Source: Aromatoleum evansii
GTDB taxonomy: Bacteria > Pseudomonadota > Gammaproteobacteria > Burkholderiales > Rhodocyclaceae
Assembly (NCBI RefSeq): GCF_012910805.1
Contig: NZ_WTVK01000045.1
Coordinates: 1 to 44,958 of the forward strand
Direction of reading: 5' to 3'
DNA length: 44,958 nucleotides
Part shown: positions 1-9,624 of the stretch, piece after piece
Numbering within the stretch: the stretch's first letter is position 1
How the letters are laid out: the number at the start of each line of letters is the position of its first letter
Made by a program: the position numbers and the translations under genes
The notes under the pieces: model-generated
What the model saw: the letters and a program-made list of their open reading frames with translations, nothing else
Told to the model about the DNA's origin: nothing
Database searches by the model: none

Positions 1-51
1 GCCGACGCCTGAGCGCCGCGCACCCACGCCCCCATCGCAACGGCCACCACC

Positions 52-927
52 ATGTCGACCAAACACCCCATCATCGCCGTCACCGGCTCGTCGGGCGCCG
101 GCACCACGACGGTCAAACACACCTTCGAGGCGATCTTCCATCGCGAGAACGTGAATGCGGCCATCGTCGAGGGCGACAGCTTCCATCGCTACACGCGCGA
201 GGAGATGACCAAGCTGATCGAGGAAGCCGAGCGGGCGGGCCGGCGGGGCATCAGCCATTTCGGCCCCGAAGCGAACCTCGTCGAAGAGCTCGAAGCCTTG
301 TTCCGCGCCTACGGCAAGTCCGCCACGGGACGGCACCGCAGCTACATCCATGATGCCGAACGCGCCGCACGCACCGGCCTTCCGATGGGGAGCTTTTCCG
401 AGTGGGAGGATCTCCCGGTCGGCACCGACTGCCTGTTCTACGAGGGATTGCACGGCGCCCTCGTAACGGACAAGGTCGATGTCGCCCGCCACGTCGATCT
501 CCTGATCGGTGTCGCACCGACGATCAACCTCGAATGGATCCAGAAGCTGCACCGCGACACGCGCGAGCGTGGCTACTCGCCCGAGGCGGTGCAGGACACG
601 ATCCTGCGGCGCATGCACGACTACGTGCATTACATCGTCCCGCAGTTCTCGCGCACGCACATCAACTTCCAGCGCGTTCCGGTCGTCGACACCTCCAACC
701 CCTTCATCGCGCGCGAAGTGCCCACGCTCGACGAGTCGATGGTGGTGATCCGCTTCAAGGACCCGCGCGGCGTCGACTTCCCCTACCTGCTGCGCATGAT
801 CCACGATGCCTTCATGTCGCGCGCGAACAGCATCGTGATTCCCGGCGGCAAGCTCGACCTGGCGATGCAGCTCATCCTCACGCCGCTGATCTGGAAACTC
901 ATGGAGCGCCGGCGCGAAGCGATCTGA
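52..927 (+). CDS. prk: Phosphoribulokinase
   Basis: ATP-dependent phosphorylation of ribulose-5-phosphate to ribulose-1,5-bisphosphate, the Calvin-cycle-specific step that feeds RuBisCO. At 291 residues it has the usual size of the proteobacterial (octameric) class. A P-loop, GSSGAGTTT, lies at residues 12-20. The stretch [11 protein letters not shown] carries D42, H45 and R49 at the positions known as catalytic base and substrate contacts in the Rhodobacter enzyme. The start follows 51 bases of upstream sequence with no strong Shine-Dalgarno. Transketolase, GAPDH, PGK and aldolase follow on the same strand, which supports a CBB-cycle cluster; RuBisCO and fructose-bisphosphatase are not in the window. 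Family assignment is firm; autotrophic use is inference. Confidence 0.96.
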   Translation: MSTKHPIIAVTGSSGAGTTTVKHTFEAIFHRENVNAAIVEGDSFHRYTREEMTKLIEEAERAGRRGISHFGPEANLVEELEALFRAYGKSATGRHRSYIHDAERAARTGLPMGSFSEWEDLPVGTDCLFYEGLHGALVTDKVDVARHVDLLIGVAPTINLEWIQKLHRDTRERGYSPEAVQDTILRRMHDYVHYIVPQFSRTHINFQRVPVVDTSNPFIAREVPTLDESMVVIRFKDPRGVDFPYLLRMIHDAFMSRANSIVIPGGKLDLAMQLILTPLIWKLMERRREAI

Positions 928-1031
928 CGCCTTGCGGGACGCGCCCCGGAGCGACATTTGACCTGAACGCACAGGGGTTTGTGTGCGTTTTGCAGTGCAG
1001 CAGGCGCTACCCAAGCGCCCCCTTTTTCGGC

Positions 1032-1037
1032 GATAAT
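1032..1037 (+). promoter_or_regulatory. Putative -10 element upstream of tkt
   Basis: GATAAT lies 39 bases before the tkt start, in an otherwise GC-rich 149-base gap after prk. No good -35 is visible at 16-18 bases. Similar lone -10-like hexamers precede pyk, fba, purC and prlC, so the recurrence supports the reading more than any single site does. Confidence 0.35.
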
Positions 1038-1076
1038 CCGCGCTTTTCCCAGCCGGCCACCAGGCCCGAGAGATCC

Positions 1077-3110
1077 ATGCAGGCAGCCCGCAACGAGAAC
1101 CCGCGCAACGTGCGGCCCCCGGTCTTCAATCCCGTCACCGGCGCGATCCGCGCCCTGGCAATGGATGCCGTCCAGCAGGCCAACTCCGGCCACCCGGGCG
1201 CCCCGCTGGGCATGGCCGAGATCGCCGAAGTGCTGTGGCGCCATCATCTGCGCCACAACCCCGCGAATCCGAAGTGGGCCGACCGCGACCGCTTCGTGCT
1301 CTCGAACGGCCACGGCTCGATGCTGATCTACGCACTGCTGCACCTCACCGGCTACGACCTGCCGATCGAGGAGCTCAAGCGCTTCCGCCAGCTGCACAGC
1401 AAGACCCCGGGCCACCCCGAATACGGCTACACCCCCGGCGTAGAGACGACCACCGGCCCGCTCGGCCAGGGCATCACCAACGCCGTGGGCATGGCGCTCG
1501 CAGAGAAGATGCTCGCCGCCGAGTTCAACCGCCCCGGCCACGCGATCGTCGACCACCACACTTACGTCTTCCTCGGCGACGGTTGCCTCATGGAAGGCAT
1601 CTCGCACGAAGCCTGCTCGCTCGCCGGCACGCTGGGCCTGGGCAAGCTGATCGCCTTCTACGACGACAACAACATCTCCATCGACGGCCACGTCGAAGGC
1701 TGGTTCACCGACGACACGCCCAAGCGCTTCGAAGCCTACGGCTGGCAGGTCATCGCCGACGTGCAGGGTCATGATGCGGCCGAGATCGACGCCGCCATCC
1801 GCGCTGCCCAGGCCAACACCACGCAACCGACGCTGATCTGCTGCAAGACCGTGATCGGCGCGGGTGCCCCCAACAAGCAGGGCAGCCACGACGTGCATGG
1901 CGCGCCGCTGGGCGCTGCCGAGATCGCCGCGACGCGCGAGCACATCGGCTGGACCCACGCGCCGTTCGAGATCCCGGCCGAGGTCTACGCGGCGTGGAAT
2001 GCGCGCGACAAGGGCGCTGCCCTCGAGGCGGGCTGGGACCAGCGCTTCGCCGCCTACGCCCAGGCCTTCCCCGCCGAAGCCGCAGAATTCAAGCGCCGCA
2101 TGGCTGGCGAGCTGCCTGCCGACTGGTCGGCGCACATCGACGCGGTGATCGCGAAAATCGTCGACAAGGCCGAGACCATCGCCACGCGCAAGGCGAGCCA
2201 GAACAGCATCGAGGCCTTCGCGCCCAAGCTGCCCGAACTCGTCGGCGGCTCGGCCGACCTCGCCGGCTCCAACCTGACGCTGTGGTCGGGCGCGAAGGGC
2301 GTCACCAGGGAAGCCGGCGGCAACTACATCTACTACGGCGTGCGCGAATTCGGCATGGCCGCGATCGCAAACGGCATCAGCCTGCACGGCGGCCTGATCC
2401 CCTACACCGCCACCTTCCTGATGTTCAGCGAATATGCGCGCAACGCCCTGCGCATGGCCGCGCTGATGAAGGTGCGTCAGCTGTTCGTGTTCACGCACGA
2501 CTCGATCGGCCTCGGCGAGGACGGCCCGACGCACCAGCCGGTCGAGCAGACCGCGACGCTGCGCCTGATCCCCAACATGGACGTGTGGCGCCCCTGCGAC
2601 ACGACCGAATCGGCCGTGGCCTGGGCACACGCGATCGAGCGCAAGGACGGCCCGAGCTCGCTGCTCTTCTCGCGCCAGAACCTGCCCTTCCAGGCGCGCT
2701 CGGCCGAACAGATCGCGGCGATCCGTCGCGGCGGCTACGTCTTGTCGGAAGCCGTGGGCGGCGCGCCCAGAGCCGTGATCATCGCGACGGGCTCCGAAGT
2801 CGCGCTCGCCGTCGCGGCACAGAAGTCGCTCGCCGAAGCCGGCATCGCCGTGCGCGTCGTGTCGATGCCCTCGACCAACGTCTTCGACCGCCAGGAGCGC
2901 GCGTATCAGGTTGAAGTGCTGCCCGCGGGCGTGCCGCGCGTCGCCGTCGAAGCAGGCGTCACCGACGGCTGGCGCAAGTACGTCGGCCTCGAAGGCGCGG
3001 TGATCGGCCTCGACCGTTTCGGCGAGTCCGCCCCTGCCGGCGAGCTGTTCAAGTATTTCGGCATCACTGCCGACGCGGTCGCTGAGGCCGTGAAGCAGAT
3101 CGTGAAGTAA
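1077..3110 (+). CDS. tkt: Transketolase
   Basis: Thiamine-diphosphate enzyme that moves two-carbon ketol units between sugar phosphates in the Calvin and pentose-phosphate cycles. It has 677 residues, normal for the family. The N-terminal region has the substrate-side motif SGHPGAPLG. The ThDP/Mg site is [12 protein letters not shown], followed by [10 protein letters not shown]. The pyrimidine domain has [19 protein letters not shown]. The reading frame stays open upstream to position 402, inside prk, but the family N-terminus ([11 protein letters not shown]) begins at 1077 after a GAGAG-type ribosome binding site, so that start is used. It lies 149 bases after prk, with a -10-like hexamer between, so it may have its own promoter as well as read-through from prk. 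Confidence 0.96.
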   Translation: MQAARNENPRNVRPPVFNPVTGAIRALAMDAVQQANSGHPGAPLGMAEIAEVLWRHHLRHNPANPKWADRDRFVLSNGHGSMLIYALLHLTGYDLPIEELKRFRQLHSKTPGHPEYGYTPGVETTTGPLGQGITNAVGMALAEKMLAAEFNRPGHAIVDHHTYVFLGDGCLMEGISHEACSLAGTLGLGKLIAFYDDNNISIDGHVEGWFTDDTPKRFEAYGWQVIADVQGHDAAEIDAAIRAAQANTTQPTLICCKTVIGAGAPNKQGSHDVHGAPLGAAEIAATREHIGWTHAPFEIPAEVYAAWNARDKGAALEAGWDQRFAAYAQAFPAEAAEFKRRMAGELPADWSAHIDAVIAKIVDKAETIATRKASQNSIEAFAPKLPELVGGSADLAGSNLTLWSGAKGVTREAGGNYIYYGVREFGMAAIANGISLHGGLIPYTATFLMFSEYARNALRMAALMKVRQLFVFTHDSIGLGEDGPTHQPVEQTATLRLIPNMDVWRPCDTTESAVAWAHAIERKDGPSSLLFSRQNLPFQARSAEQIAAIRRGGYVLSEAVGGAPRAVIIATGSEVALAVAAQKSLAEAGIAVRVVSMPSTNVFDRQERAYQVEVLPAGVPRVAVEAGVTDGWRKYVGLEGAVIGLDRFGESAPAGELFKYFGITADAVAEAVKQIVK

Positions 3111-3136
3111 GACGTCGTCGCCGCGCTCCCGGCGCA

Positions 3137-3164
3137 GTCGGCGCCGGCAGTCCGCGGCGCCGAC
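3137..3164 (+). other. Intercistronic hairpin between tkt and gap
   Basis: A perfect 10-bp inverted repeat (GTCGGCGCCG / CGGCGCCGAC) with an 8-base loop lies in the 98-base gap between tkt and gap. No T run follows, so it is not a classical intrinsic terminator. It could pause polymerase, protect mRNA ends or mark a processing site. Confidence 0.6.
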
Positions 3165-3208
3165 CATCGGATTGTGCTGTTCGTATCATTGCTCCGGGAG
3201 AACCCTCG

Positions 3209-4225
3209 ATGACCATCAAACTCGCCATCAACGGCTACGGCCGCATCGGTCGCTGCACGCTGCGCGCGCTCTACGAACTCGGTCTGCGCGACCAGTTCGA
3301 GATCGTCGCGATCAACGCCTCCGGCGACCTGGCGACCAACGCCCACCTGACGAAGTACGACACGACCCACGGTCGTTTCGCCTTCCCGGTCGAGACCGAA
3401 GGCGACAACCTCATGATCGTCAATGGCGACCGCATCCCCTTCTTCTCGACCAAGGATCCGCTGGGCGTGAACTGGGGCGACCTGGGTGTCGACGTGCTGC
3501 TCGAGTGCACCGGTGCCTACACCGCCAAGGCCAAGGCCGAAGTGCTGCTCAAGCAGGGCGCGAAGAAGGTGCTGATCTCCGCCCCGGGCGGCGACGACGT
3601 CGATGCGACCATCGTCTACGGCGTGAACGACGAGGTGCTGACCTCGGCGATGACCGTCGTGTCCAACGCCTCGTGCACGACCAACTGCCTCGCCCCGGTC
3701 GCGAAGGTGCTGCAGGACAACATCGGCATCGAGAAGGGCCTGATGACCACCGTGCACGCCTACACCAACGACCAGGTACTGGTCGACGTGCGCCACAAGG
3801 ACCTGCGCCGCGCCCGTGCCGCCGCGCAGAACATCATCCCGACCAAGACCGGTGCCGCCAAGGCCGTGGGCCTGGTGCTGCCCGCGCTGAAGGGCAAGTT
3901 CGACGGCTTCGCGCTGCGCGTGCCGACGATGAACGTCTCGCTGGTCGACCTCACCTTCACCGCCAGCCGTGCGACCTCCAAGGAAGAGATCAACGCGCTG
4001 ATGAAGGAAGCCGCCAAGGGCCCGCTGAAGGGCGTGCTGGCCGTCAATGAGGATCCGCTGGTGTCGATGGACTTCAACCACGACTCGCACTCCTCGATCT
4101 TCGATGCGACGCAGACGCGCGTGATGGACGGCAACCTCGTCAAGGTGCTGGCCTGGTACGACAACGAGTGGGGCTATTCCTGCCGCATGCTCGACGCAGC
4201 CCGCGTGTTCCACAACGCGAAGTAA
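3209..4225 (+). CDS. gap: Glyceraldehyde-3-phosphate dehydrogenase, GapB-like
   Basis: Interconverts glyceraldehyde-3-phosphate and 1,3-bisphosphoglycerate. The 338 residues begin with the Rossmann motif INGYGRIGR. The active-site Cys156 sits in SNASCTTN and the catalytic H183 in TTVHAYTND. The strand that normally ends in the NAD-selecting Asp (VxND) reads VAINASGD here, with Ala37 at the Asp position, as in Bacillus GapB and other NADP(H)-preferring enzymes. This suggests a reductive Calvin/gluconeogenic role, but cofactor use is inferred only. A strong GGGAG ribosome binding site precedes the ATG. It sits between tkt and pgk. Confidence 0.94.
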   Translation: MTIKLAINGYGRIGRCTLRALYELGLRDQFEIVAINASGDLATNAHLTKYDTTHGRFAFPVETEGDNLMIVNGDRIPFFSTKDPLGVNWGDLGVDVLLECTGAYTAKAKAEVLLKQGAKKVLISAPGGDDVDATIVYGVNDEVLTSAMTVVSNASCTTNCLAPVAKVLQDNIGIEKGLMTTVHAYTNDQVLVDVRHKDLRRARAAAQNIIPTKTGAAKAVGLVLPALKGKFDGFALRVPTMNVSLVDLTFTASRATSKEEINALMKEAAKGPLKGVLAVNEDPLVSMDFNHDSHSSIFDATQTRVMDGNLVKVLAWYDNEWGYSCRMLDAARVFHNAK

Positions 4226-4248
4226 TACACCCGCGCCAAAGCAATCCG

Positions 4249-4272
4249 ACGCCCTGCCCTGCGGGGCGTTTT
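4249..4272 (+). terminator. Hairpin plus short T run between gap and pgk
   Basis: ACGCCC and GGGCGT pair across a 9-base loop and are followed by TTTT. It resembles a weak intrinsic terminator or attenuator that would set the gap:pgk expression ratio. It ends 19 bases before the pgk start. Confidence 0.5.
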
Positions 4273-4290
4273 CACATCGGGAAGGAATCC

Positions 4291-5475
4291 ATGCAAGTCA
4301 AGAAACTCGTCGACCTCAACGTCGCCGGCAAGCGCGTCTTCATCCGCGCCGACCTCAACGTGCCGCAGGACGAGGCGGGCAACATCGTCGAGGACACCCG
4401 CATCCGCGCCTCGCTGCCCTCGATCAAGTACTGCCTCGATAACGGTGCCGCGGTGATGGTGACCTCGCACCTGGGCCGCCCGACCGAAGGCGAAGTGCGC
4501 GCCGAGGACACGCTCGCCCCCATCGCCGTGCGCCTGGGCGAGTTGCTCAGCAAGCCCGTGCGCCTGATCCGCGACTGGGTCGACGGCGGCTTCGAAGTGA
4601 AGCCGGGCGAGGTCGTCCTGCTCGAGAACTGCCGATGCAACAAGGGCGAGAAGAAGGACAACGAGGAGCTGGCGAAGAAGATGGCCGCGCTGTGCGACAT
4701 CTACGTCAATGACGCCTTCGGCACCGCCCACCGCGCCGAGGCAACGACGCACGGCATCGCCCGCTTCGCCCCGGTCGCCTGCGCCGGCATGCTGATGGGC
4801 GCCGAGATCGACGCGCTCTCCAAGGCCACCGAAAACCCCGCCCGTCCGCTCGTCGCCATCGTCGGCGGCGCGAAGGTGTCGAGCAAGCTGACCATCCTGA
4901 AGACCTTGGCCCAGAAGGTCGACCAGCTCATCGTCGGCGGCGGCATCGCCAACACCTTCCTGCTCGCTTCGGGCCACCGCATCGGCGACTCGCTCGCCGA
5001 GCCCGAGCTGGTCAAGGAAGCGCAGGCCGTCATGGACATCATGAAGGCACGCGGCGCCGAAGTGCCGCTGCCGGTCGACGTCGTCGTCGCCGACGAAGTC
5101 TCCGCGCTGGCGCGCGCGAACCGCATCCCGGTCGAGGAAGTCGGCCCGCACGACCGCATCCTCGACGTCGGTCCGAAGACCTCGGCAAAGCTCGCCGACA
5201 TCATCGCCCACGCCGGCACCATCGTGTGGAACGGCCCGGTCGGGGTGTTCGAACATAACCAGTTCGCCGGCGGCACGAAGATGATGGCCTCGGCCATCGC
5301 CCACTCCGACGCCTTCTGCATCGCAGGCGGCGGCGACACGCTGGCGGCGATTGCGAAGTTCCATATCGCCCAGGACGTCGGCTACATCTCGACCGGCGGC
5401 GGCGCCTTCCTCGAGTTCCTCGAAGGCAAGACGCTGCCGGCGATCGCGGCGCTCGAGGCGCGCTTCAACGACTGA
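4291..5475 (+). CDS. pgk: Phosphoglycerate kinase
   Basis: Transfers phosphate between 1,3-bisphosphoglycerate/ADP and 3-phosphoglycerate/ATP; in the Calvin direction it uses ATP. It has 394 residues, the usual length. Seen: the N-terminal substrate motif RADLNVP (residues 19-25), SHLGRP (59-64), and the C-terminal nucleotide-domain motifs WNGPVGVFE and GGGDT. The reading frame extends upstream into gap, but the start at 4291 has a clear GGGAAGGA ribosome binding site and matches family N-termini. It lies 65 bases after gap, with a hairpin between them that may attenuate transcription. Two strong hairpins follow the gene. Confidence 0.97.
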   Translation: MQVKKLVDLNVAGKRVFIRADLNVPQDEAGNIVEDTRIRASLPSIKYCLDNGAAVMVTSHLGRPTEGEVRAEDTLAPIAVRLGELLSKPVRLIRDWVDGGFEVKPGEVVLLENCRCNKGEKKDNEELAKKMAALCDIYVNDAFGTAHRAEATTHGIARFAPVACAGMLMGAEIDALSKATENPARPLVAIVGGAKVSSKLTILKTLAQKVDQLIVGGGIANTFLLASGHRIGDSLAEPELVKEAQAVMDIMKARGAEVPLPVDVVVADEVSALARANRIPVEEVGPHDRILDVGPKTSAKLADIIAHAGTIVWNGPVGVFEHNQFAGGTKMMASAIAHSDAFCIAGGGDTLAAIAKFHIAQDVGYISTGGGAFLEFLEGKTLPAIAALEARFND

Positions 5476-5491
5476 GGACGCCTTCGTGCAA

Positions 5492-5518
5492 GTTGGGCCC
5501 GGGCGATCCGGGCCCAAC
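5492..5518. terminator. First hairpin downstream of pgk
   Basis: A perfect 10-bp stem (GTTGGGCCCG / CGGGCCCAAC) with a 7-base loop lies 16 bases after the pgk stop. It is followed directly by a second palindrome, in the gap between convergent genes. Confidence 0.6.
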
Positions 5519-5522
5519 AAGG

Positions 5523-5548
5523 AAACGGCCACCCGCGGGTGGCCGTTT
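5523..5548. terminator. Bidirectional terminator between pgk and a convergent small gene
   Basis: A 26-base near-uninterrupted palindrome with A3 on the left, T3 on the right and an 11-12 bp GC-rich stem (CGGCCACCCG / CGGGTGGCCG). It lies between the plus-strand pgk and the minus-strand gene ending at 5572, as expected for a shared terminator. Confidence 0.75.
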
Positions 5549-5571
5549 CGCTTCCTGCGCCGCGCCTGCGC

Positions 5572-5820
5572 TCAGCCGCAGCTGCAGCTCCCGCAGCCGC
5601 CGCACTTCTGCTTGCGTGTGACGAGGTAGTTGGCAATCTGGTCGCGGTCGAACTCGAAATCGTCACTGCTCTCGTAACCGATCCCCGGCTGGAAACTCTG
5701 GCCGTCGATCACGATGGTCAGCGCATGCATGTCGCTCGCGGGATCGTGAGCGACCGAAAGGTCGTAGCTGCCGCCGCGCGGCAGGCTGTCGAGCAGGGAG
5801 CGGGTAACGTCGTCGATCAT
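5572..5820 (-). CDS. Small hypothetical protein with Cys-rich C-terminal tail
   Basis: An 82-residue protein I do not recognise. The body (residues 1-70) is acidic and mixed alpha/beta in character, with no signal peptide or membrane segment. It ends in KQKCGGCGSCSCG, with four cysteines among the last ten residues, suggesting metal binding or a redox role. An AAGGA ribosome binding site lies ten bases before the ATG. It is convergent to pgk across the double hairpin. Its reading frame, ribosome binding site and codon character support a real gene. Function unknown. Confidence 0.75.
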   Translation of the reverse strand: MIDDVTRSLLDSLPRGGSYDLSVAHDPASDMHALTIVIDGQSFQPGIGYESSDDFEFDRDQIANYLVTRKQKCGGCGSCSCG

Positions 5821-5931
5821 GGGCGCTTCATCCTTCAGGAGTGATCATTCGCCGGGCGGCAATGCATCCGGCGGAGGTGCATTCTCGCGGATCGCCCGGT
5901 GTCGGATATTGTCGGAAGTCAACCGGATGCG

Positions 5932-6807
5932 TCAGCGCGTGTAGTAGCCGACACCGACCAGCATGCCGTCCACCCGCCGGATGAACGAGTGCTTGCTCTC
6001 CAGCTTGTCGGTGACCGGATTGCGCCACGCGTAGTCGAGTTCCCCCTCGCCCTTGCGGCTGACGATGTTGACCATGTCGGCGACGATCGCCTTGCCCTTT
6101 GGATCGCGCAGATCGTGGCCATCACTGCCGACCAGCTTGGGCATCGCGCCATGCGCGAGGAAACGCTGCGAGTTCAGGTCGATCGCGAACACGTAGAGGT
6201 CGTCCTGCATGAATCCGCCGTCGAGCGCATTGAAGGCTGCGAGCGCGGCCTGTTGCCCCTTTTCCTTCACCGCCGCAACGGCACGCTCCAGCAGGTCCTT
6301 CGCCTGCGCGGGGGTCGCTCGCGGGATGTAGTAGCCGACGGCGATGATGCGCTCGCCGACCTTGCGGAACAGCGTCACCTTCAGCTCCTCGCGCTTGTCG
6401 GCACGATTCATCCAGCGATACTCGACGCGGCCCTCGCCGCTTTTCGCCGCCGTGTCGAGCATCTCGCGGAAGAAGGGCTTGCCGGCGGCATCCTGCATGG
6501 TCGCGACGTTGCGCCCGACCAGCGCCACCGAAGAGCCGCCGCTCGCGAGCATGGTGCCATCCATGCCCAGGACGTACACATACAGCTCGCGGTCCTTGAA
6601 CTGCGGCGCGTTGTTGAACTCGTCGAACGCCGCGTCGCCGGCCTCGCGGAAACGCGCCACGGCCTTGTTGAGCAGGCGCATGCTGCGATTCTCGTCGGCG
6701 CGCTGCACGAGTCCTCCCACCGCCGTCGCAGGAACCGGTTCGGCCGCCGGAACCGGCAGCGCCAACATGACGAGTGCACACAAGGAAGCGACAGGGGCGA
6801 GTTTCAT
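5932..6807 (-). CDS. Exported tandem Cache-domain protein
   Basis: 291 residues starting with a Sec signal peptide (MKLAPVASLCALVMLALPVPAAE; cleavage near residue 23). The rest is two Cache_2-like ligand-sensing domains, about residues 40-160 and 165-291. They end in parallel motifs: GEGRVEYRW then VGERIIAVGYY in the first, GEGELDYAW then VDGMLVGVGYY in the second. No output domain or transmembrane helix follows, so it is probably a free periplasmic small-molecule binder, perhaps partnering a membrane receptor elsewhere. The frame is open upstream to 6903, but the signal peptide fixes the start at 6807. It is divergent from pyk. The ligand is unknown. Confidence 0.85.
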   Translation of the reverse strand: MKLAPVASLCALVMLALPVPAAEPVPATAVGGLVQRADENRSMRLLNKAVARFREAGDAAFDEFNNAPQFKDRELYVYVLGMDGTMLASGGSSVALVGRNVATMQDAAGKPFFREMLDTAAKSGEGRVEYRWMNRADKREELKVTLFRKVGERIIAVGYYIPRATPAQAKDLLERAVAAVKEKGQQAALAAFNALDGGFMQDDLYVFAIDLNSQRFLAHGAMPKLVGSDGHDLRDPKGKAIVADMVNIVSRKGEGELDYAWRNPVTDKLESKHSFIRRVDGMLVGVGYYTR

Positions 6808-6846
6808 GGCGTTCGCGGGTCCACGGATTAAATTGATGAAGACAAA

Positions 6847-6873
6847 ACTATAGGAAGCTACAGCTTCTGTCGA
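6847..6873 (-). promoter_or_regulatory. Putative sigma70 promoter of the Cache gene
   Basis: On the minus strand TCGACA (6868-6873) and TATAGT (6847-6852) are separated by 15 bases, in an AT-richer patch 40 bases upstream of the signal-peptide start. The spacer is short, so the assignment is tentative. Confidence 0.35.
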
Positions 6874-6956
6874 GTACCTGAAGTGCGCACAAGGCATATG
6901 CATCCTGCGCGACGCAAATCCTCACCCGCCGGTCCCGTCGCCCGGCCGCGCGCAGG

Positions 6957-6962
6957 TAGAAT
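6957..6962 (+). promoter_or_regulatory. Putative -10 element upstream of pyk
   Basis: TAGAAT lies 34 bases before the pyk start codon. No convincing -35 is seen. It is one of several similar lone hexamers in this window. Confidence 0.35.
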
Positions 6963-6996
6963 CGTGTTCTTGGATGCATATCGACACGGAGACAAC

Positions 6997-8445
6997 ATGC
7001 CGCGCCACACGAAGATCGTCGCCACCCTGGGTCCGGCCTCGTCCGATCCGCAAGTCCTGGAACGCATGGTGCATGCGGGGATCGATGTCGTGCGCATGAA
7101 TTTTTCGCACGGCAAGGCCGACGACCACATCGCGCGTGCCACCGCGATCCGCGAGGCCTCGGCACGTGCGGGCCGGCCTGTGGGCATCCTCGCCGACCTG
7201 CAGGGTCCCAAGATCCGCGTCGGCAGGTTCGCCGGCGACCGGGTGCATCTGCACAAGGATGCGGACTTCATCCTCGACGCGCACTGCGAGCTGGGCGACA
7301 CCACGCGCGTCGGCCTCGACTACAAGAACCTGCCCAGGGACGTGAAGCCGGGCGACGTCCTGCTGCTCGACGACGGCCGCATCAAGCTGGTGGTCAATCG
7401 CGTCGTCGGCGCGGAGATCCACACCGCCGTGCGCGTCGGCGGCGAGCTGTCCAACAACAAGGGCATCAACCGCCAGGGCGGCGGCCTCACCGCACCGGCG
7501 CTGACCGCGAAGGACATGGACGACATCAAGACCGCCGCCCTCATCGGCGTCGACTTCGTGGCCGTCTCCTTCCCCAAGAGCGCCGCCGACATGTACATGG
7601 CGCAGCAGCTCCTGCGCGCCGCGGGCAGCGAGGCCCTGCTGATCGCGAAGATCGAGCGCACCGAGGCGGTCGCCAACCTCGACGAGATCCTCGACGCCTC
7701 CGACGGCATCATGGTCGCCCGCGGCGACCTCGCGGTCGAGGTGGGTGACGCGGCCGTCCCGGCGCTGCAGAAGAAGATGATCCGCGCCGCGCGAGACCGC
7801 AACAAGCTCACCATCACCGCGACGCAGATGATGGAATCCATGATCGGCAGCCCCGTGCCGACACGCGCGGAAGTGTCGGACGTCGCCAACGCGGTGCTGG
7901 ACGGCACCGACGCCGTGATGCTGTCGGCGGAGACCGCATCGGGCAAATATCCGGTCGATGTCGTCGAGGCGATGAGCCGCGTGTGCCTGGAGGCGGAAAA
8001 GTCCGCCGAGGTCACGCTCGACCGCGAGGTGCTCGACCGCGTATTCACCCGCATCGACCAGTCGATCGCGATGGCGGCGATCTGGACGGCCTGGCACCTC
8101 AAGGTCAAGGCCATCGCCTCGCTCACTCAGACGGGCTCGACCGCGCTGTGGATGAGCCGCCTCAACAGCGGCGTGCCGATCTACGCGCTGACACCGGAAA
8201 CCGCGGCCCGCAACCAGATGACGCTGTACCGCGAGGTATTCCCGCTGCTGATGTCGCAGACGCACCAGGATCGTGACCTGCTGCTATGGGAAGCCGAACA
8301 GATCCTGCTCGACCAGGGCGTCGTCGAGCACGGCGACCTGATCGTGCTGACGATCGGAGAACCGATCGGCGCCTCCGGCGGCACGAACACGCTCAAGATC
8401 GTGCGCGTAGGCGAGCATCCCGCGCCGCACCTGAACGAGCAGTGA
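6997..8445 (+). CDS. pyk: Pyruvate kinase
   Basis: Converts phosphoenolpyruvate and ADP to pyruvate and ATP, the last step of glycolysis. It has 482 residues, normal length. The N-terminal motif is TKIVATLGP, followed by RMNFSHG. The barrel carries the metal/substrate motifs IAKIERTEA and MVARGDLAVE, and the signature TATQMMESM. The C-terminal allosteric domain is present (residues about 355-482). The frame is open upstream, but the ATG at 6997 has a GGAG site and matches family N-termini. It is divergent from the Cache gene and is followed by the riboswitch that controls bluB. Confidence 0.96.
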   Translation: MPRHTKIVATLGPASSDPQVLERMVHAGIDVVRMNFSHGKADDHIARATAIREASARAGRPVGILADLQGPKIRVGRFAGDRVHLHKDADFILDAHCELGDTTRVGLDYKNLPRDVKPGDVLLLDDGRIKLVVNRVVGAEIHTAVRVGGELSNNKGINRQGGGLTAPALTAKDMDDIKTAALIGVDFVAVSFPKSAADMYMAQQLLRAAGSEALLIAKIERTEAVANLDEILDASDGIMVARGDLAVEVGDAAVPALQKKMIRAARDRNKLTITATQMMESMIGSPVPTRAEVSDVANAVLDGTDAVMLSAETASGKYPVDVVEAMSRVCLEAEKSAEVTLDREVLDRVFTRIDQSIAMAAIWTAWHLKVKAIASLTQTGSTALWMSRLNSGVPIYALTPETAARNQMTLYREVFPLLMSQTHQDRDLLLWEAEQILLDQGVVEHGDLIVLTIGEPIGASGGTNTLKIVRVGEHPAPHLNEQ

Positions 8446-8494
8446 GCGTGCAGCGCTCGCGCCACGACTGCTAGACTGGCAGGCTTTCCATGAC

Positions 8495-9489
<995 letters not shown>

Positions 9490-9558
9490 CGACACGACGC
9501 GGCGGCGGGTATTTGCATGCCGTTTCCTTCGCCGGACCCGCTGCCGCCCAACAAACGC

Positions 9559-9564
9559 TAAAAT
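9559..9564 (+). promoter_or_regulatory. Putative -10 element upstream of fba
   Basis: TAAAAT lies 60 bases before the fba start, in an AT-richer patch after bluB. No clear -35 is seen. Confidence 0.35.
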
Positions 9565-9583
9565 GCGAGCCAATTCGCAACCC

Positions 9584-9600
9584 GGCACGCTTCGCGTGCC
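9584..9600 (+). other. Hairpin in the fba leader
   Basis: A perfect 7-bp stem (GGCACGC / GCGTGCC) with a TTC loop lies in the leader, 24 bases before the fba start. No T run follows. It may protect the 5' end of the transcript. Confidence 0.45.
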
Positions 9601-9624
9601 CGCACTTGATACCGGAGAAGGACA

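Noticed and set aside
1-12. Possible 3' end of an upstream gene (GCC GAC GCC TGA)
   Set aside because: Only three codons and a stop are visible, too little to support a gene call.
958-986. TTGACC as a -35 element upstream of tkt
   Set aside because: The sequence at the correct -10 distance is GTGTGC, which does not resemble a -10 hexamer.
402-1076. Upstream extension of the transketolase frame into prk
   Set aside because: Residues before 1077 overlap prk in another frame and have no similarity to transketolase N-termini.
783-3167. A 794-codon open frame antisense to transketolase
   Set aside because: It mirrors the high-GC third-position bias of tkt; the translation is rich in Arg, Ala, Gly, His and Asp without any family motif.
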